From Sequoia sempervirens (taxonomy: Eukaryota; Streptophyta; Pinopsida; Cupressales; Cupressaceae): a DNA stretch of 64,000 nucleotides. Location of the stretch: NCBI GenBank assembly GCA_007258455.2, contig VDFB02000003.1, forward strand, positions 41,667,986 to 41,731,985, in the 5' to 3' direction. Under the pieces are notes generated by a model. That model saw only the letters and a program-made list of their open reading frames with translations. It made no database searches and was not told the origin of the DNA. The position numbers were made by a program, and so were the translations under genes. Below, piece after piece: positions 46,701 through 58,150 of the stretch (its first letter is position 1; the number at the start of each line of letters is the position of its first letter).

Positions 46701-49700
46701 CACTACAAATTTGTAGAAAACCTTGGCGAATCTTGACAAAAAATAGGTAGATACATTAATTACCGTGGCAAATCCTTCCTTTAAAAAAATTTAAGTTCCT
46801 ATGGAAAATTGAGGGCCTCAAGGTTGTAGTGATTGACTAGTTTTAAGGTTGTAGTGCTTATGTCTATAATTCCTTAATTCCTCATTATTTTAAAGCAAAC
46901 ATTGAATATTTAAAATTGGTCCTAAATTATTTTTCACCACCGTTGATTTTATTTATAATGTAACAATTTAGGTTTTTTTTAGGCCCCATGGGCATTGGAT
47001 CTCTATGAGCATATTTTTTCCCACAAAATTTAACTCCAACCGTTAGATTATAAATCTTCGACGAACCAAATACAATTTCGAGCTTGATGGGCATCGGAGC
47101 TCTGTGGGTACATTTTAACCCATGGAATACAACCCCAACCATTTTAAATAAAATCAATTCTAGTGATTGAAAATTGGCTTTATGGCCCTAAAGCAGTGTT
47201 GTTGGGAGACGTGTCTCCTGCCCCTTGAGATGCGTCTTGGAGGCTGGTATGCGTCTCCGATATTAGAGATGTCCCAAAAACTCCTCTAGCAGCATGGAGA
47301 CTTGACGTGCCATCTCCCGAGTCTCTTGACGTCTCCCAACGGAAATTTTGGCGTCTCCAGTGAATTTTTTTATAATGCCATGATATTTTCTATAAATTAT
47401 TAATTTATTGATTTTTATTTATATTAAAAAAAGATGGCGTCTCCAAGTACCCCTGTCTCCTATTTTCAAAAAAAGTCGTATTGGTACTAGTACCGGTCTC
47501 CCGCACTTGGAAACTATGCCCTAAAGTAATCAATAATTATATAATATTATTGAGGAATTAATTATATTTTGTATTGTAACTTATAAAATTTAGGCGAATT
47601 TGATCTAATTAGGTATTGAATATTGTGGCAAATTTTTGAGCTTAACATTTTAATAAAATAAATGTTCTTGCGATTTAACTAGGATGAAAATTAAATTTTA
47701 TAAAAATGTGGCAATTCATGTCACCTTACAAATTGTACTATTAGCCAAAATTTGAATCTCCAATTTCAACTATTAGCCAATTGACGAATATTAGCCACTA
47801 AAAATATCACTGTTTGCATCACTTAGACACCTACACAAAGAAAGAGAGAGTGTTGCCTTGATGTGTCAATCTCCACCTAGATGATTAGAAGACCAGGATC
47901 CCAGGAGGCTGCATTATGATCAAATGTGTGATACATGAAAGCATAGAGCTGTTATGAACGGTGGCTTCCAAAAAATGTATAAGAAACTAATATGCAGAAG
48001 GATCAAGGACTTCAAAAAGTGTATAAGAAAACTACTATGCAAGAAAGGATCAAGGACCTCAAAAAGTGTATAAGAAACTACTATGCAAGAAGGATCAAGG
48101 ACCTTTCATGCATTTTCAAAGAGACATCCTTCAAAAGATCATGGCCATAATGTGAAACAAATGTAAATAAATGATAGTTCATACATGAATACTTGATTTT
48201 GAATGGCACCTAGGGCTTGCTTAAATACTGCTCTCTACACTAATATGGACACAGTTGGCTGCAGTTGATTCTGCCCTCATCTATAAGTTCAATTGCGGTT
48301 GGCTTTGTAGTTGTTAGTTAAGGAATGCAGAAGAAGGGGAGAGTGGTGTGTGAATAGCTGAGTGATTTTATAAGTGTAGGTGTAAGGAGAATGTTCAATG
48401 TGAGGGATAAGGAAGGGTAGAGCGATTTCTAAGAAGAAATTGACAAGCTGAGGGAAACAAGTAAGTGATCTCAATAAAATATGCTGTATACATTTGCCCC
48501 TTAAAGTGTTCAGCTTGCCGCATGTAGCAAGCAATGATGCCTTGAAAAAGAAATGAGAAAGAAAATGTTGAAAGGGAATGAGTGAAAAGGAATTGGTTGA
48601 AAGCAAATGTAACTGCAAAGATGAAGTGAATTTTAAAGGAAATACTGAAATGGAATGCTGAAATGAGAAGCGCATACTTGTATACTTTCTGTTTTGTTGG
48701 TGGAGAGGAAGAAGGAATGAGAATGTGATGATGGGGGATGTCCCAGAAATGCAGAGAAACAACAAAGGTGGTACAAACTAGAATGGATATATGGCAAGTT
48801 AGAGTGATGCAATGCAAGACTATATGCCCCCTGGTGTGACTGCAGGTGCGTGCACAAGTGTTATGTCCCTGAGTAAATGAATGCACAAGAAAGGGATGCA
48901 AAAATGATTCTATATGCCTCCAAGTGTATGTCTGTGCTATGAAATGCATGGAAGGAAGTTTTTTGTGAAAGAGATAATGGGGATATATGGTGAATGGTGA
49001 GTGAACAAATGCTAAAAGACATATATAGTGTAGAAGAAATGAGAATGAAAGTGGATAAATACAAGGCTTACTTTTAGAAAAAGCTTGAGATGTATCATGT
49101 ATGTGAAGATGGAAAATGCAGAAATTGCAATGTAAAGACTAACAAAATGTAGAGGCTGTGTACTTGAGCGTGTGATAGAATGTACTGTGCCCTATAGACA
49201 GAGTGTTGAAGGAAGAACTCAGAATGTAGAAATAATGTAGAGTGTTCAAATGGGGTTGTTTCTGTCATGACTGCAATTGGTTTTGTAATGATGGAATAGA
49301 TGAGATCAAGAGGATCCAAATGTTATTGTATGAGATGCTTTGATAACTTGAAGACCAGTGGTCTACAAAGCAATAATATCAATATTGATGTGTAGAAAGA
49401 TATTTGAGTGACATTATGGAAGAAAGCAATATGCCGTGATGTAGCCTGAAGACCAGGGGTATGTAAAGGAATAATGCCAAGACTGACATCCCAAAAGATA
49501 CACAATGAGTGATAACTATTATGATGTAAGTGAAGAACTAAAACAAACGGGAGATAAACATGGAAGTGAGCTGCTATGAGCATGATGCGGAAGGAGAAGA
49601 TGTAGAAAGATTGCAAGGAGATAGAAATATCCGACTTGATACAGTTATGGCACTTAAGGCATGCTGTGATGTAGAAGATCATGTGGGTGATAGGATATTT

Positions 49701-52700
49701 AAGCAAGATGGGTCTCAAGAAGATCCTGATGCATAAGGAATGAGGTAAAGGGAGTCATAGTGTAAGGTACTTCTCACTTTTCTCCTTGCTTTTTCGCGCA
49801 CATTTTGGTGTCCACTCCTGTAGTCATGTTTTAGGACACATTTAGCCTATTATTGGGCTTAAATTTGTGATTGATATGCAAAACACACATGATCATACCT
49901 TAATTTTTTGTTCTTAGCCTTCTGTAAAGTTTGGAGGTCTAGTGCCTGAAGGATACTAGTGGCTGAGCGCCAGTATCCAGACACCAGTACCCCTGAGCAC
50001 TAACAGCCAAGTTCAAATTCAGATTTTTATCCTTGCCGATGGTTGGAACCCTAACCCTAACTATGTTTGCCAAAAGACATTTGACTGGGAACATTCTATA
50101 AACCACCCTTCTCTTATTTTTGAAAGGTCTGTACTTACTATCCTTTCTCACTCGCTATCACACTGTTGCATTCTGATTTATGCTACAGTGATTTGGATTT
50201 CTACCTTGGCCTCCTTCGTATCCTACATAGCATGAAACTCCTACAAATCTCACCATTGTTTGATTTCCATCCTCCTCACTTGCATTTTTCTGTACTTAAC
50301 TCCAAAGCTAGATCTTACTTCTTTGCTATCCTAAGACCTTAGCTCCTGAAATGCACTCCACCATTACTGCCAGTTGCAGAGCAGTTTCTTGAATCCTTGG
50401 ATCCTTCCTTTGGCATCACCCTTTTCATATCAAGTGATTATTTCCATCTACTGATCTCTCCTCCATTGCATTACTGTATCAACAAGGAATGCTGTGCTGT
50501 TTGATGTGCTGGAGATAATGTATTGCCCAAGCAATAAATCTGTTACACTGTGTGGGTTGTATGCAAATTGAACTGTGTACCTGCCTATTGTTTCCTTAAA
50601 GGGTTGTGACATGTGTCTCTGTTGCCCGTGCTACTTGATTTTTGTTTTATCTCTGAAGTATGTTGTGGCTGAAGATGACTTGGCTGGCTGTGGTGTGAAG
50701 AAATAAGAATGGAAACTACACCAACTGAATAGAGAAAGAAAGGAGAGATAAGAATGTTTGCCAAGATTATAATGAAGACATGCTTTTTGTATGATACTGA
50801 AGTGTTGCTGAAGAACTCAATGCTATTTATTGGGATTATTATTGATGTACTGCTTTGAATCTGGACAAGGTTGAGCATAGTTGATTCCATAGGCATTGCC
50901 TGAACTTTTTCAATAGCATTTGTAATTGGAGGTCCTGTAGAATGACTCTGAGCTGGGATGCTATGTCATGCATCTGTGCTGCTTGCTTGTGGTTTGCCAT
51001 TTGTTTTTGAGATGAAGATATCGTGGTAATTGTAGTTGAGGTGGATGATCTATTGTACTTGTGTGTTGCTGAGAGATCTGTCCATGTGGGTGTTGTAGTG
51101 TGCCTCTGAGAGATGTATGTATGAAGCTATTGTGATGTTTAGATCTTGTGATTCTCTATGAAGCCCAAACAGGGTTTTGGAGTAATATGTGTATTGTCTG
51201 TACCTCTGATCTGTACTGCTGGAAGATTGCTGAGATGCTGTTACTGTGCTTCCATTTAATTCAAGCATGCTTGGCTTTGTCTGATAGAGACCTTCTGGTG
51301 TGTGGCAGGAAGAAATGGTGCTTAATGTGTCTTGTTCTTCATCTTTCTATGTTGTGCTTTGGGTGGTATCTTTTGAATGGATTGTAGTTTGTGGTGGTAA
51401 TGCTGCTGCCACAAGGGATGTTGGGATGGTCTGGTTCTGATCCATAAGTGAACTCTAGCATTTGATTCAATATCTTGGATGATGGTTTCAGGGACATGTT
51501 CTGAGTAAGGGTAGTGGGTGGTATGAGGCAATGCAAGAGAATGATTACTGTGATTTATGCAATGGATGATCATGCAAATCTATATAGGTCTCTACAGTAT
51601 CCATACTGCCACTAGCAGAAATGATTAGTGTCATAGCTACATGGTAGTTGTCTATTATCATCATAAGTTTGAATCTGAATTGGGGGGAGAAGGGCTCTAA
51701 TGATTTCAAAGGTTTGGGTCTATCAGGAATGGTAAACTGTAATAGTGGTAGGATGCTCTTGGGTGAGCTTTGGTAGGGGTGTTTCTCTAGGTAAGATGGT
51801 AGATTGGGAGGGTCAGATACACCACTGTTAATCAATTGGGCATTTTAGGTTTGGGTGAGCTAGACGGTAAGATTGTGTTATGGATCTATTTTGGCTTTTG
51901 GCTTTTTCGATGGCTTCTTCTAGAGTGGTGGGGGTCGAAGCTATTAGGATCCTTGCATTCTAACCTTTTATAATTCTAAGCATTTTAACAATAATCCAAA
52001 TCTAGTTATTTAATTAATATTAGATTTTGTGGATTTATCCTGTATGGATGACATGGACTTGTAATAATGTAATGAGTTCATATTAAGTATGTGGATTCCC
52101 ACATTGGTTGTACCAAGTCACTCTTAATGAGGCCTTTATATTGATGTTGTAATGAATAAAAGATCATCTAGGAATCATATTTTGTAATAGATGTGATGAA
52201 CTGAATTCCTGTTATCAAATATATATTTAATAATTTGTTATGGCATGGTAAAATGAACTTAATTCCTGGATCACATATCAAATGTAGTTTGAACTTTGAA
52301 CCATTTCTTTTAAGCGGTCAAATATAGAAAAAATTATAGATGCAACTCCAACATATGAATGAAACATTTGAAATGTTTAATTGAATTGTTACAAAGGGTC
52401 AAGTGCATAACTAATGCTTCCTTTGGATTTTGGATGTCTTCTTTTTCTTTACGATCAATAGAAGGATTATACATTCATTTCTCAAACACAACATGCTGCC
52501 TACGACAGTCTAGGGTATTCTCTGTATCGCCTGTTGGACACACTTGATGTGCCCCTTCGCCAATGCCCACCGCTTTCCATGATTGACCTGTGTAGAGGAT
52601 TTCCAACAATGCCACAAATCCAGGTTACAATGAATTTCTAATGGCTTGGGTGGTTAATCAACTGACACACCTGCTCATATCGTATTACTTTGTTTATATA

Positions 52701-55700
52701 AATCTTCACTAATGCTGTATTAAAATTTCTTTTTATTACTTGTTTACATTTAATATTTTCTTTTGTTTTTTTCACCCCATCTCAAAATAAATATATCTAC
52801 TTTCCTTATTTCCCACTTCAGGGTAAAAAAACATACAACAATAGGGCTTCACTGCTCTTAAGGAGTTTGGCCGCTTTTAGAGGCCTGCGATACTTGTTCT
52901 ACACTCATCAATATAAGTATATTTGCAGCTATTTCCTAGCATTGTGTTCTTCTCATGTTATATCTTCTGTTGATAATATTTGCATGTAAGGTCCTAACAG
53001 AAAAAGAGGGCTTCATTTTGCAATCTTGGTATCAAAGAATTGGTGAAGGTGAAGAATAATGTTTCCTGTCAAAGTGGTGTCGTGCCTTAATATTTGTAGT
53101 TTTTTATCTTTTGTTGAAGGTTTGGGTAGATACACTGTTTGGTTGCTATAAGGCGATGAAAGCCTTTATCTAGAGGAAGTCATAATCCCATGATTTTGTC
53201 ACATGTTTCTTCACTTCCAATTTATCAGAGCACAGTAATGCCAATAGGTTTGTCTATAAGAATGTTAATACTTGTGTTAAGAACAACACACTATCTGCAT
53301 TCTGAGGATTCTGGTGTGGTTGCTGTTTCTGGTTCTGTCTATTCATTTGCATTATGATATTCATATAGTCTTAGTTGATGGCACAGCCTATGTTCTGTGA
53401 AAACCCCTGGTTCTCCCTGATCTAAATTTGCAACTGCTGATTTGATGTTTGAAGTTTTCTTGAATTGTTTACCAGAAAAAATGCATAAAATTCACAGAAC
53501 ACAGAAATGCAGAAGTACAATTATAATATTATATCAGAATTATTATTGTCATGAAATTACATTGAAAGCATTCATACCCGGCAACAAATCTTCTGATTTT
53601 GAATGCTGATGAAACTCTCCTCTAAATCCGATGAAGCACAAGTAGAACTCCTACATGAAGCTCTCACAGGCAATAATATCAGCTGGTATTGCACAGCCTC
53701 AGAATTGCATAAACATTGAAGAGATTTTGTTCTCCAATGGCTGAAGATTGCTGAAACCCTTGTCTCAGGCAAAGCTTTGATGAAGCCAAAAAAAAAAGTC
53801 AATGTCAAATGCTCATACGTGAATGAGGTTGAATTGCCCTTTTTTCCATTATATCCCCAAAAGGCACGATTCCCAAGAAAGTACGGCCTTGGCATTTTAA
53901 TACGTTTTAAGTGTTTAAAGTTACTTTAATAATGTTTGTAAAGTCACTTAATAACTTGGGCGCACCTTTCCATGACTTAAGTGATTTTGATTTTCACTTT
54001 ATAACATTTAAGTCATCATATTATAATATTTTAAGTGGCTTTTAATTATTATAAAGTCAAATTATAACTTTATAATATTAAATTACTCAACCACTAAAAT
54101 ATTAAGATCTCCCTCAATTCTCAGTGTTTTGACGTGCCATCAGAAGCTGGTGAAGAATGAACTGCAAAGGCCTACACTGAGCCCAACATTGAACTGAAGG
54201 GGTGGAAATGCCAATATCCACCATTATCTGCCACTGAGACCCTCTATCCAAACATATTAGCCTACAAGGGTCCAAGTAATAGGCTAACCCATCGGACTCT
54301 AATGCTCACAAAAATGGGGACATTACATGTTCTTTCTGGGCCCATCGCAGTTCCAATAGGATTAATTTGGAACAAGCTTTCCATTCAACTTGATTTGAGA
54401 AATCATCCACAACCTTTCCTTTCATACGTTGAAGGAGTTTCTAATAAGACAGTGAGAATTCTGAAGTGCTTTCTTTCCTCTAAAGATCACGACAATCTTC
54501 AATAGTTCAAAAATTGGTTAGAGCCAAAGTTCAATGGTGGGGTCTATTGCATTTTATGCTCTTGCAGGAAGGCAATATGTAATGGAGGCTTGCAGAACAA
54601 TACAAACTCAGGATAAGGAGCATGGTGCTGACATTTATCTAAACATAGCATTTGTTATGGAAAATATAGAAGTCACCTAAGTAGAGGATGATTTCTGCAA
54701 TCTAGGCTAAAGAAAGCAGCAGAAACTAAAAACTTGAATATGGACGAGGGCTTGAGTTCAAGTCGTTCTTGGACACCCATTATATTCAGACTTAGAGGAT
54801 CTTCTATTTAACTAATCAATAAGTTTGAAGTTTGGATCAATTAATTTAGGTTGGTGTAGCTAACTAGTTAACTTTAAGTCAAAATAAAAAAAGTAAGATT
54901 ATACCCATTTGACATCATCTATGCTTATTAGAGCCATCTATCTAAAGAGCTCCAATTCTGTAATTTAAAGCCTATCTTCATGATGATGATGGATCATGTG
55001 ATCCAAAATGTTGATGCAACAAAAATATTTTCACAGGTCTTTCCGAGTATATATTTTGTTTTTGATTATAGATTGTGGGAACTCTAAAATTGTGTATTGT
55101 TAATAACAATACAGGCGAGCAACTTTCATTGTCATTACTAAAACCTTTATTCTACCTAAACTTATAGACAGCTAATCACCAATAGTATTCGATGTTTTCT
55201 TTTTAAAGAAGAATAGCTGGCACAGTGGAGTAACTTTTGAATATAAAAAACAATATTGGGTTCATAGCTAAGCAAATTAACTTACGACGAGCCATATCTC
55301 TTTTTCCCCCATTATGCTAACCTTGAAGCATTGCCAGTAGACAAATTTGGAATCGTAGGCTTTTTAGTTTTCAACATGGTCCTACTGTTGGAGGAGTTAA
55401 GCCTCAGATGTGCAGGAACCTGGCATTTCATCATTTTTTCTATGATGAATGGGGCTGTAAATTAGGATTTCTTATCATTACTGATTTATTGTGAAGTAGT
55501 ACATTATTTTATACATTGTTAGGGATTTTCTTTTTGATTGACTTAAACTATATGAGTTGTCTCAGCATTTGAGAGTAAACTCACAGTGTATTTGAAGTGA
55601 TATTTTTAATCTCTTGACAGGTGATGACTCTGCAAATGGTCAAATTGCTGCTTCTTGGGGCATGGACTGTTCTACAGTATTGAAAGTCCGAACAATACAC

Positions 55701-57365
55701 ATTAGTTCTGCTATTTTGGCAGCCAAGAGTCCTTTCTTTTTTAAAGTAAGAAGTGAATGTGCTACTTAGTTCCATGCAATTTCGACAGTATTTTCCTGGA
55801 TTTTCTCTAATACTCTACTTGCACAGCTTTTCTCCAATGGCATGAGGGAGTCAAAGCAACAAGATGTCACTCTTCGGATAACTTCAACAGGTGTCTTTTC
55901 ATGTTCTTCAAATGGCCTTTGTTATATATTTCAATGGTGACTCAGTGGGTCTGTATTGTCATTTGAGTGTTAATGTCAGGCTTTGTGTGTCTGTTGTGGC
56001 AGAAGAAAGTGCTCTGATGGATCTACTGAACTTTATGTACAGTGGAACTGTAGCAACAAATAGTGCTCCTGGATTACTTGATGTTCTAATGGCTGCAGAT
56101 AAGTTTGAGGTTGCCTCTTGTATGCTCCATTGTAGTAAGTTGCTAAGAAATTTACCTATGACACCAGAATCTGCACTGCTGTATTTGGACCTTCCATCAA
56201 GTGTGCTTATGGCAGATGCAGTTCAGCCACTGACTGATGCAGCTAAGCAGTATCTTGCAAAAAAGTTTAAAGATCTTGCAAAGTAAGTTTTGTGAAGCAC
56301 ATAAATACCCTTTTAAGTGTAGGGTTGTGCAGTATTTTATATTACTGGCAAACATGTTGATTTGATAGTATTTTCTTTCAAAATATGTTACAGGGGATTT
56401 AATTTTCCGGTCTTTGACAAGTGTTGTGCCACAGGAAATAATGACCTTGAGATCTCTTATATTTGATGGATATTGTTTTGGAGTATTGTGATGTTTCATC
56501 TGCTATCTCTACTAAATGGCCAGTAATAACTAATCTGGGTGATATGATATTCAGGTTCCAAGAAGAAGTTCTGAATCTTCCTTTGGCTGGAATTGAGGCA
56601 ATATTATCAAGTGATGAATTGCAAGTGGCTTCAGAAGATGCTGTCTATGATTTTGTGCTAAAGTGGGCAAGGACACATTATCCCAAAATCGAAGATAGAA
56701 GGGAAGTTTTGGGTAGTCGGCTTGGACGTTTGATTCGATTTCCAAACATGACAAGCCGAAAGCTTAAGAAAGTTCTTACTTGTAATGATTTTGATCATGA
56801 GCTTGCATCAAAGGTTGTCTTGGATGCACTTTTCTTCAAAGCAGAAACACTACACAAGCAAAGATCTTTAGCAGTAGAAGAAATTTCTTTCAAGAGATTT
56901 AGTGAAAGAGCTTATAAGTATAGACCAGTTAAAGTAGTTGAATTTGATAAACCACATCAGCAATGCATAGTTTTTCTGGATCTCAAGAGAGCAGAATGTC
57001 TCGCATTATTTCCTTCAGGACGTGTTTATTCCCAAGCCTTCCATCTTGGTGGTCAAGGATTCTTTTTGTCAGCTCATTGTAATATGGATCAACAAAGTGC
57101 ATTTCACTGTTTTGGACTGTTTCTTGGTATGCAAGAAAAGGGATCTGTAAGCTTTGCAGTAGAATACGAATTCGCTGCACGAACAAAGCCATCATGGGAT
57201 TTTATGGTTAAATACAAAGGCAATTACACATTTACTGGTGGAAAGGCTGTCGGTTATCGCAATCTTTTTGCCATACCCTGGGCAAGCTTTATGGCTGAAG
57301 ATAGTCCATACTTCATAGATGATGTTCTCCACCTGCGTGCGGAACTTACAATCAGGCCACAGTAA
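34455..57365 (+). CDS. LRB: BTB-BACK CUL3 adaptor, LIGHT-RESPONSE BTB / POB1 family (six exons over 23 kb)
   Basis: Coding exons: 34455-34743, 41856-42002, 55621-55745, 55827-55890, 56003-56282 and 56555-57365. They sum to 1716 nt, 571 aa plus stop (Arabidopsis LRB1/2 are about 560 aa). Every intron is GT-AG and phases 1-1-0-1-2 match, with no frameshift. Domains: N-terminal [20 protein letters not shown] (residues 43-62) and a basic NLS-like KNRKRRRE (83-90); an acidic linker; BTB about 155-265 (DCSTVL...[17 protein letters not shown]); BACK about 303-400 ([28 protein letters not shown]); C-terminal TRAF/MATH-like region about 420-571 ([27 protein letters not shown]). Known family role: nuclear substrate adaptor of CUL3 ubiquitin ligase that targets phytochromes B/D with PIF3, and PUB17 in defence. 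Introns 1 and 2 (7112 and 13618 bp) are packed with repeats. Confidence 0.93.
34775..36085 (+). repeat. Degenerate minisatellite of about 90-bp units at the start of LRB intron 1
   Basis: At least ten imperfect units share the order GGTAAATTCATGAATTCAAG, TAATTTTGATCTATTTGAA, TTCAATATTTGTG, and TTGAAATTTCATGTTGTTTT. Unit starts lie near 34781, 34949, 35039, 35130, 35221, 35311, 35384, 35476, 35562 and 35640, with weaker ones to 36085. It begins within 40 bp of the exon 1 donor. Confidence 0.75.
36950..37870 (+). pseudogene. hAT transposase C-terminal fossil in LRB intron 1
   Basis: Plus-strand frames near 37600-37770 read [16 protein letters not shown], then [19 protein letters not shown], clearly related to NWSTYNFIHSVKRNRL and [14 protein letters not shown] of the hAT fragment at 6725-7280. 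The downstream segment [14 protein letters not shown] parallels QIDEDATQTGLVGIG there. Upstream (37240-37440), [14 protein letters not shown] and [16 protein letters not shown] look like the preceding transposase part. Many stops and shifts make it an old relic. Element ends were not found. Confidence 0.6.
37871..41855. other. Remainder of LRB intron 1
   Basis: AT-rich. The short frames (for example 38754-39044) have no recognisable domain. A T-run lies at 40268-40284. Nothing else supported. Confidence 0.45.
41856..42002 (+). other. LRB: LRB coding exon 2
   Basis: Acceptor ATGGCAG|AAATTC, donor GCGG|GTATGT. It encodes the acidic linker ([16 protein letters not shown], then [13 protein letters not shown]), which aligns with the NNQPDMDDA-type segment of LRB proteins. 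It enters and leaves in phase 1. Confidence 0.88.
42335..42560 (+). repeat. Diverged 5S-derived repeat copy in LRB intron 2
   Basis: CACTCATTGCATCTGGGTGATG, GAAGCACAGAGATCA, then ACACTTAACTAT follow the order of the left arms at 9960-10070 and 5500-5620. It is strongly degenerate; the 5S core is barely recognisable. Confidence 0.5.
42670..43602. mobile_element. Non-autonomous hAT-family element in LRB intron 2
   Basis: Terminal inverted repeats CAGTGTTCCACGGG / CCCGTGGAACACTG bound 933 bp. The GC-rich subterminal parts (GGGGACG, GGAGACG) match those of 6204-8875. The interior holds a short GC-rich tandem block (43030-43170, units around GGGGGCGTTGCCCCCAGACC) and AT-rich filler. No transposase. 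The flanks show no clean 8-bp duplication (TTATGCTA versus GGTTTATT), so the insertion is old or rearranged. Confidence 0.65.
43942..44052 (+). repeat. Short tandem duplication, about 50-60 bp unit
   Basis: Two copies of CATCTCCCAACCATCTATAT, CAACTAGAA, and TATTGGTTAATTCAGGCAA; the first carries a 14-bp insertion. Confidence 0.85.
44053..44812. other. LRB intron 2, no feature seen
   Basis: AT-rich with no supported coding or repeat structure. Confidence 0.4.
44813..45600 (+). mobile_element. Possible LTR start in LRB intron 2 (TGTAATGTCCCC)
   Basis: TGTAATGTCCCC is a TG-initiated sequence whose inverted form, GGGGACATTACA, ends a segment at 54316-54327. An LTR with 12-bp inverted ends is plausible, but I found no paired LTR copy, and the flanks (GTGTG; TGTTC) do not match. 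The right limit is a guess. Confidence 0.3.
47194..47518. mobile_element. hAT MITE (325 bp) with 8-bp target-site duplication, LRB intron 2
   Basis: Flanked by CCCTAAAG at 47186-47193 and 47519-47526. The ends are CAGTGTTGTTGGG and CTTGGAAACTATG; the right end is the inverted form of CATAGTTTCCAAG, like CATAGTTCCACC of the element at 6204. The interior has GAGACGTGTCTCC, GGCGTCTCC and related blocks shared with the other two hAT elements. Non-coding. Confidence 0.75.
47971..48108 (+). repeat. Tandem repeat, three units of about 46 bp
   Basis: Units share AGTGTATAAGAAACTACTAT, then GCAAGAAGGATCAAGGACCT. Confidence 0.8.
48109..53880. other. LRB intron 2, long unassigned stretch
   Basis: 48290-49740 is purine-rich on the plus strand and 50150-51900 is mixed. 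The longest frames (158-184 codons on the minus strand near 48289-48949) are cysteine/histidine/serine-rich without a recognisable domain and look like compositional artefacts. It is probably old LTR-element interior, but I see no diagnostic motif. Confidence 0.4.
53881..54327 (-). mobile_element. Possible LTR, minus orientation, ending at TGTAATGTCCCC
   Basis: Read on the minus strand from 54327 it begins TGTAATGTCCCCATTTTTGT. 53900-54110 has repeated TTATAATATTTTAAGTGGC-like blocks. No partner LTR found; the left limit is uncertain. Confidence 0.3.
55621..57365 (+). other. LRB: LRB exon cluster 3-6 (BTB, BACK and C-terminal domains)
   Basis: Exon 3, 55621-55745 (BTB start). Exon 4, 55827-55890 ([19 protein letters not shown]). 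Exon 5, 56003-56282 (rest of [17 protein letters not shown] to FKDLAK). Exon 6, 56555-57365 (BACK and C-terminal domain, stop TAA). The three small introns are 81, 112 and 272 bp, in sharp contrast to the first two. Confidence 0.92.
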
Positions 57366-58150
57366 CATATAAAGGATCTTGTATTCTCAAAATCCATTAT
57401 CATGTACATGCAATTTGGAAAAAAATAGCGTTTGCTTGAATTGTTGACATGTCAGACCAGTAGGGTAGATTCTGATGTCATACGTAAATTCTTTAGATTT
57501 ATGTAATGATTCTGGTGTCCTAGATATATTCGGAAGTTCTACTTCTATCTGCATAACTATTTGGAGCTCTGCAGCTGAAATTCACAAGATCAAGTACATC
57601 GCTTTCTTCCATTTTGGAACAGATGGTGATTTTGGACATGTCTATACAATAATAACAAATTTTTCTTTTTGATGTTTGTTACTATTAGTCGTTTTCCACG
57701 CTACCAATTTCATGTCACATTTATAGAACAGATGGAGCTTACTATGTTAACATGCTATATTCTCCTTGGCTGACCAATGCCATCTTTGTGTAAAGGCGGA
57801 AGTTCAAAGTAAATGTCTAATTTAATTTTTGATGGGATACTGATAAATATTTGTCTTATATAATCGTGGATCAAAGTTTTTACGATTACATGGTGTTTAT
57901 TACATTTTATACCTATTTGGCTTTGGAATGCATAGCAAAAAGACCGTGCCAAAATTTAGTCCATCTAGATTAACGTAATTTTTTAGATGGTTTGCCTTCC
58001 TGTAGACCAAAACTTCTAAGGTACTGAGCTTTTAGTAAGATATATATTTGATAATTACTTGCTCAAGATATTTTCTACCTGCTGAATATTCTCAGTGTTG
58101 AATATGTTTGTATATTGGCTTTGAAAAAAATGCAATGCACTGTTAATAAA
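57366..58150 (+). other. LRB 3' flank, possible 3' UTR with AATAAA at 58145-58150
   Basis: No coding content. The only clear AATAAA I noted lies 780 bp after the stop, far for a typical 3' UTR, so the true polyadenylation site may use a weaker signal closer in. Confidence 0.3.

Noticed and set aside
48289..48949. Minus-strand frames of 158 and 184 codons inside LRB intron 2
   Set aside because: Overlapping frames rich in S, H, F and L reflect a purine-rich plus strand. No domain, splice context or codon bias supports a gene.
50041..50075. Telomere-like CCCTAACCCTAACT
   Set aside because: Only two units, well within chance expectation, and inside an intron.
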